From assembly GCA_024639025.1 (NCBI GenBank), contig JAHEJF010000156.1, positions 1 through 5,666 on the forward strand: 5,666 nt of DNA, read 5' to 3'. Positions within the stretch are counted from its first letter, which is position 1. The number at the start of each line of letters is the position of its first letter. Shown one piece after another: positions 4,806-5,666 of this stretch. The notes under the pieces were generated by a model, which made no database searches, was not told where the DNA came from, and was given only the letters and a program-made list of their open reading frames with translations. Position numbers and translations under genes: made by a program. Origin of the DNA: Ahrensia sp. (GTDB lineage: Bacteria; Pseudomonadota; Alphaproteobacteria; Rhizobiales; Rhizobiaceae).

Positions 4806-5666
4806 TCAGCTCCTGTAGTCGCCATTGATGGCAACATATTCCTTCGTCAAATCGCAACCCCAAGCAGTGAAACTTGATTGTCCAAGGCCCAATTCGATAC
4901 CGATTACAATCTCATCCTGCTTCATGTATTGAGCGCATTGGGCCTCACTGTAATCTTCTGCGCGTTCGCCTTCTTCCGCAACCACAATATCGCCGAAGCG
5001 GATTTTCAAACGATCGCGATCTGCCGTCTGACCGGCTTTGCCCACTGCCATCACGATCCGGCCCCAATTGGCATCCTCACCAGCGAGTGCTGTTTTGACA
5101 AGCGGTGAATTTGCTACAGACATTGCAATCGCTTTGGCTGCGGAGTCGGAAGTTGCGCCGCTCACTTCAATTCGCATGATCTTTCGGATGCCTTCGCCGT
5201 CTCGGATGAGAAGCATAGCCAATTCATGCATGACTTCGCTGAAAGCATCGCAAAATGCGTTCAGTTCAGAGTCTTCAGCATTCACAAATTTCGGCTCACC
5301 GGTCGCAAATGCCAGAAGCGTGTCGGATGTTGACGTATCGCCATCAACGGTAATTGCATTGAATGAGCGTTGCACGGTCCTGTCCAACAGCGATTGCAAA
5401 ATATTGGCAGAAACGGGCGCATCGGTGACGATGTAGGCCAGCATGGTTGCCATGTCCGGCGCAATCATGCCCGCACCCTTGGTTATCCCGTTGATGGCGT
5501 ATTGTTGATCGCCTATCTGAATGGTCCTGGTGGCAAGTTTGGGATAGGTGTCCGTCGTCATGATGGCGCTTGCTGCTGCAGACCACTGGTCTGGCTTCGC
5601 GACAGCCGCCAGCTTTTCGATCTGGCCTTCGAACTTGTCTGCGTCCAGAGGTTCGCCAATTACTCC
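4806..5666 (-). CDS. argJ: Bifunctional ornithine acetyltransferase / N-acetylglutamate synthase (ArgJ), 5' end outside window
   Basis: C-terminal 286 residues of ArgJ (full proteins are about 400-415). The enzyme transfers the acetyl group of N-acetylornithine to glutamate in the cyclic arginine pathway, and bifunctional forms also use acetyl-CoA; it acts in the cytoplasm. The visible part opens with GVIGEPL, whose first Gly belongs to the TG oxyanion-hole motif. It then contains MTTDTYPK and the self-cleavage site [14 protein letters not shown], where the chain is cut between Ala and Thr (codon at 5447-5445), making that Thr the N-terminal nucleophile of the beta chain. Later landmarks are [31 protein letters not shown] and the C-terminal motif ending INGDYRS. 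The beta chain is intact at 213 residues. Whether this ArgJ is mono- or bifunctional cannot be decided here. It heads, within the window, the argJ-GNAT-mutT transcript. Confidence 0.98.
   Translation of the reverse strand, partial: GVIGEPLDADKFEGQIEKLAAVAKPDQWSAAASAIMTTDTYPKLATRTIQIGDQQYAINGITKGAGMIAPDMATMLAYIVTDAPVSANILQSLLDRTVQRSFNAITVDGDTSTSDTLLAFATGEPKFVNAEDSELNAFCDAFSEVMHELAMLLIRDGEGIRKIMRIEVSGATSDSAAKAIAMSVANSPLVKTALAGEDANWGRIVMAVGKAGQTADRDRLKIRFGDIVVAEEGERAEDYSEAQCAQYMKQDEIVIGIELGLGQSSFTAWGCDLTKEYVAINGDYRS
4810..4814 (-). promoter_or_regulatory. Ribosome-binding site of the GNAT gene, inside the argJ terminus
   Basis: AGGAG on the minus strand, formed by the Arg-Ser codons before the argJ stop and 7 nt before TTG 4802. 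This placement supports the non-ATG start and translational coupling to argJ. Confidence 0.75.

Overview
The window is ordinary chromosome from an alphaproteobacterium, most likely a member of Hyphomicrobiales (Rhizobiales) with intermediate GC content. This rests on three things: the argJ–GNAT–mutT order, the comF–grxC–nitrilase order, and the short Flp pilins and alphaproteobacterial-type glutaredoxin. The assignment is inference from protein character and gene order; no rRNA or other marker gene is present. Ten protein genes fill the window. Nine are on the minus strand and one is on the plus strand. I see no tRNA, rRNA, insertion sequence, CRISPR array or prophage gene.

Right-hand block (5666 down to 3644, minus strand): argJ (5' end outside the window), a GNAT acetyltransferase and a MutT-type Nudix hydrolase are packed with gaps of 3 and 4 nt, so they are almost certainly one transcript. 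The GNAT gene starts with TTG, served by a Shine-Dalgarno sequence lying in the last codons of argJ.

Middle block (3543 down to 2660, minus strand): a small single-pass membrane protein with two C-terminal cysteines is followed by two Flp/Fap-type pilin genes. A terminator-like hairpin with a U6 tail lies between the two pilin genes, which suggests they are not expressed equally. No Tad secretion gene is in view, so this is either an outlying pilin cassette or the edge of a tad locus.

Left-hand block: a plus-strand gene (1733..2563) encodes a homologue of the NDUFAF5/BioC-like methyltransferase family. Divergently from it run comF, grxC and a nitrilase-family amidase (3' end outside the window). 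grxC and the amidase are 1 nt apart. Glutaredoxin uses glutathione, and this amidase subfamily is known to hydrolyse deaminated glutathione, so that pair makes biochemical sense.

Nothing here is a clear new system. The points most worth a second look are the methyltransferase homologue, which lacks a recognisable SAM-binding glycine motif; the pilin pair with its internal terminator; and the unassigned membrane protein next to the pilins.
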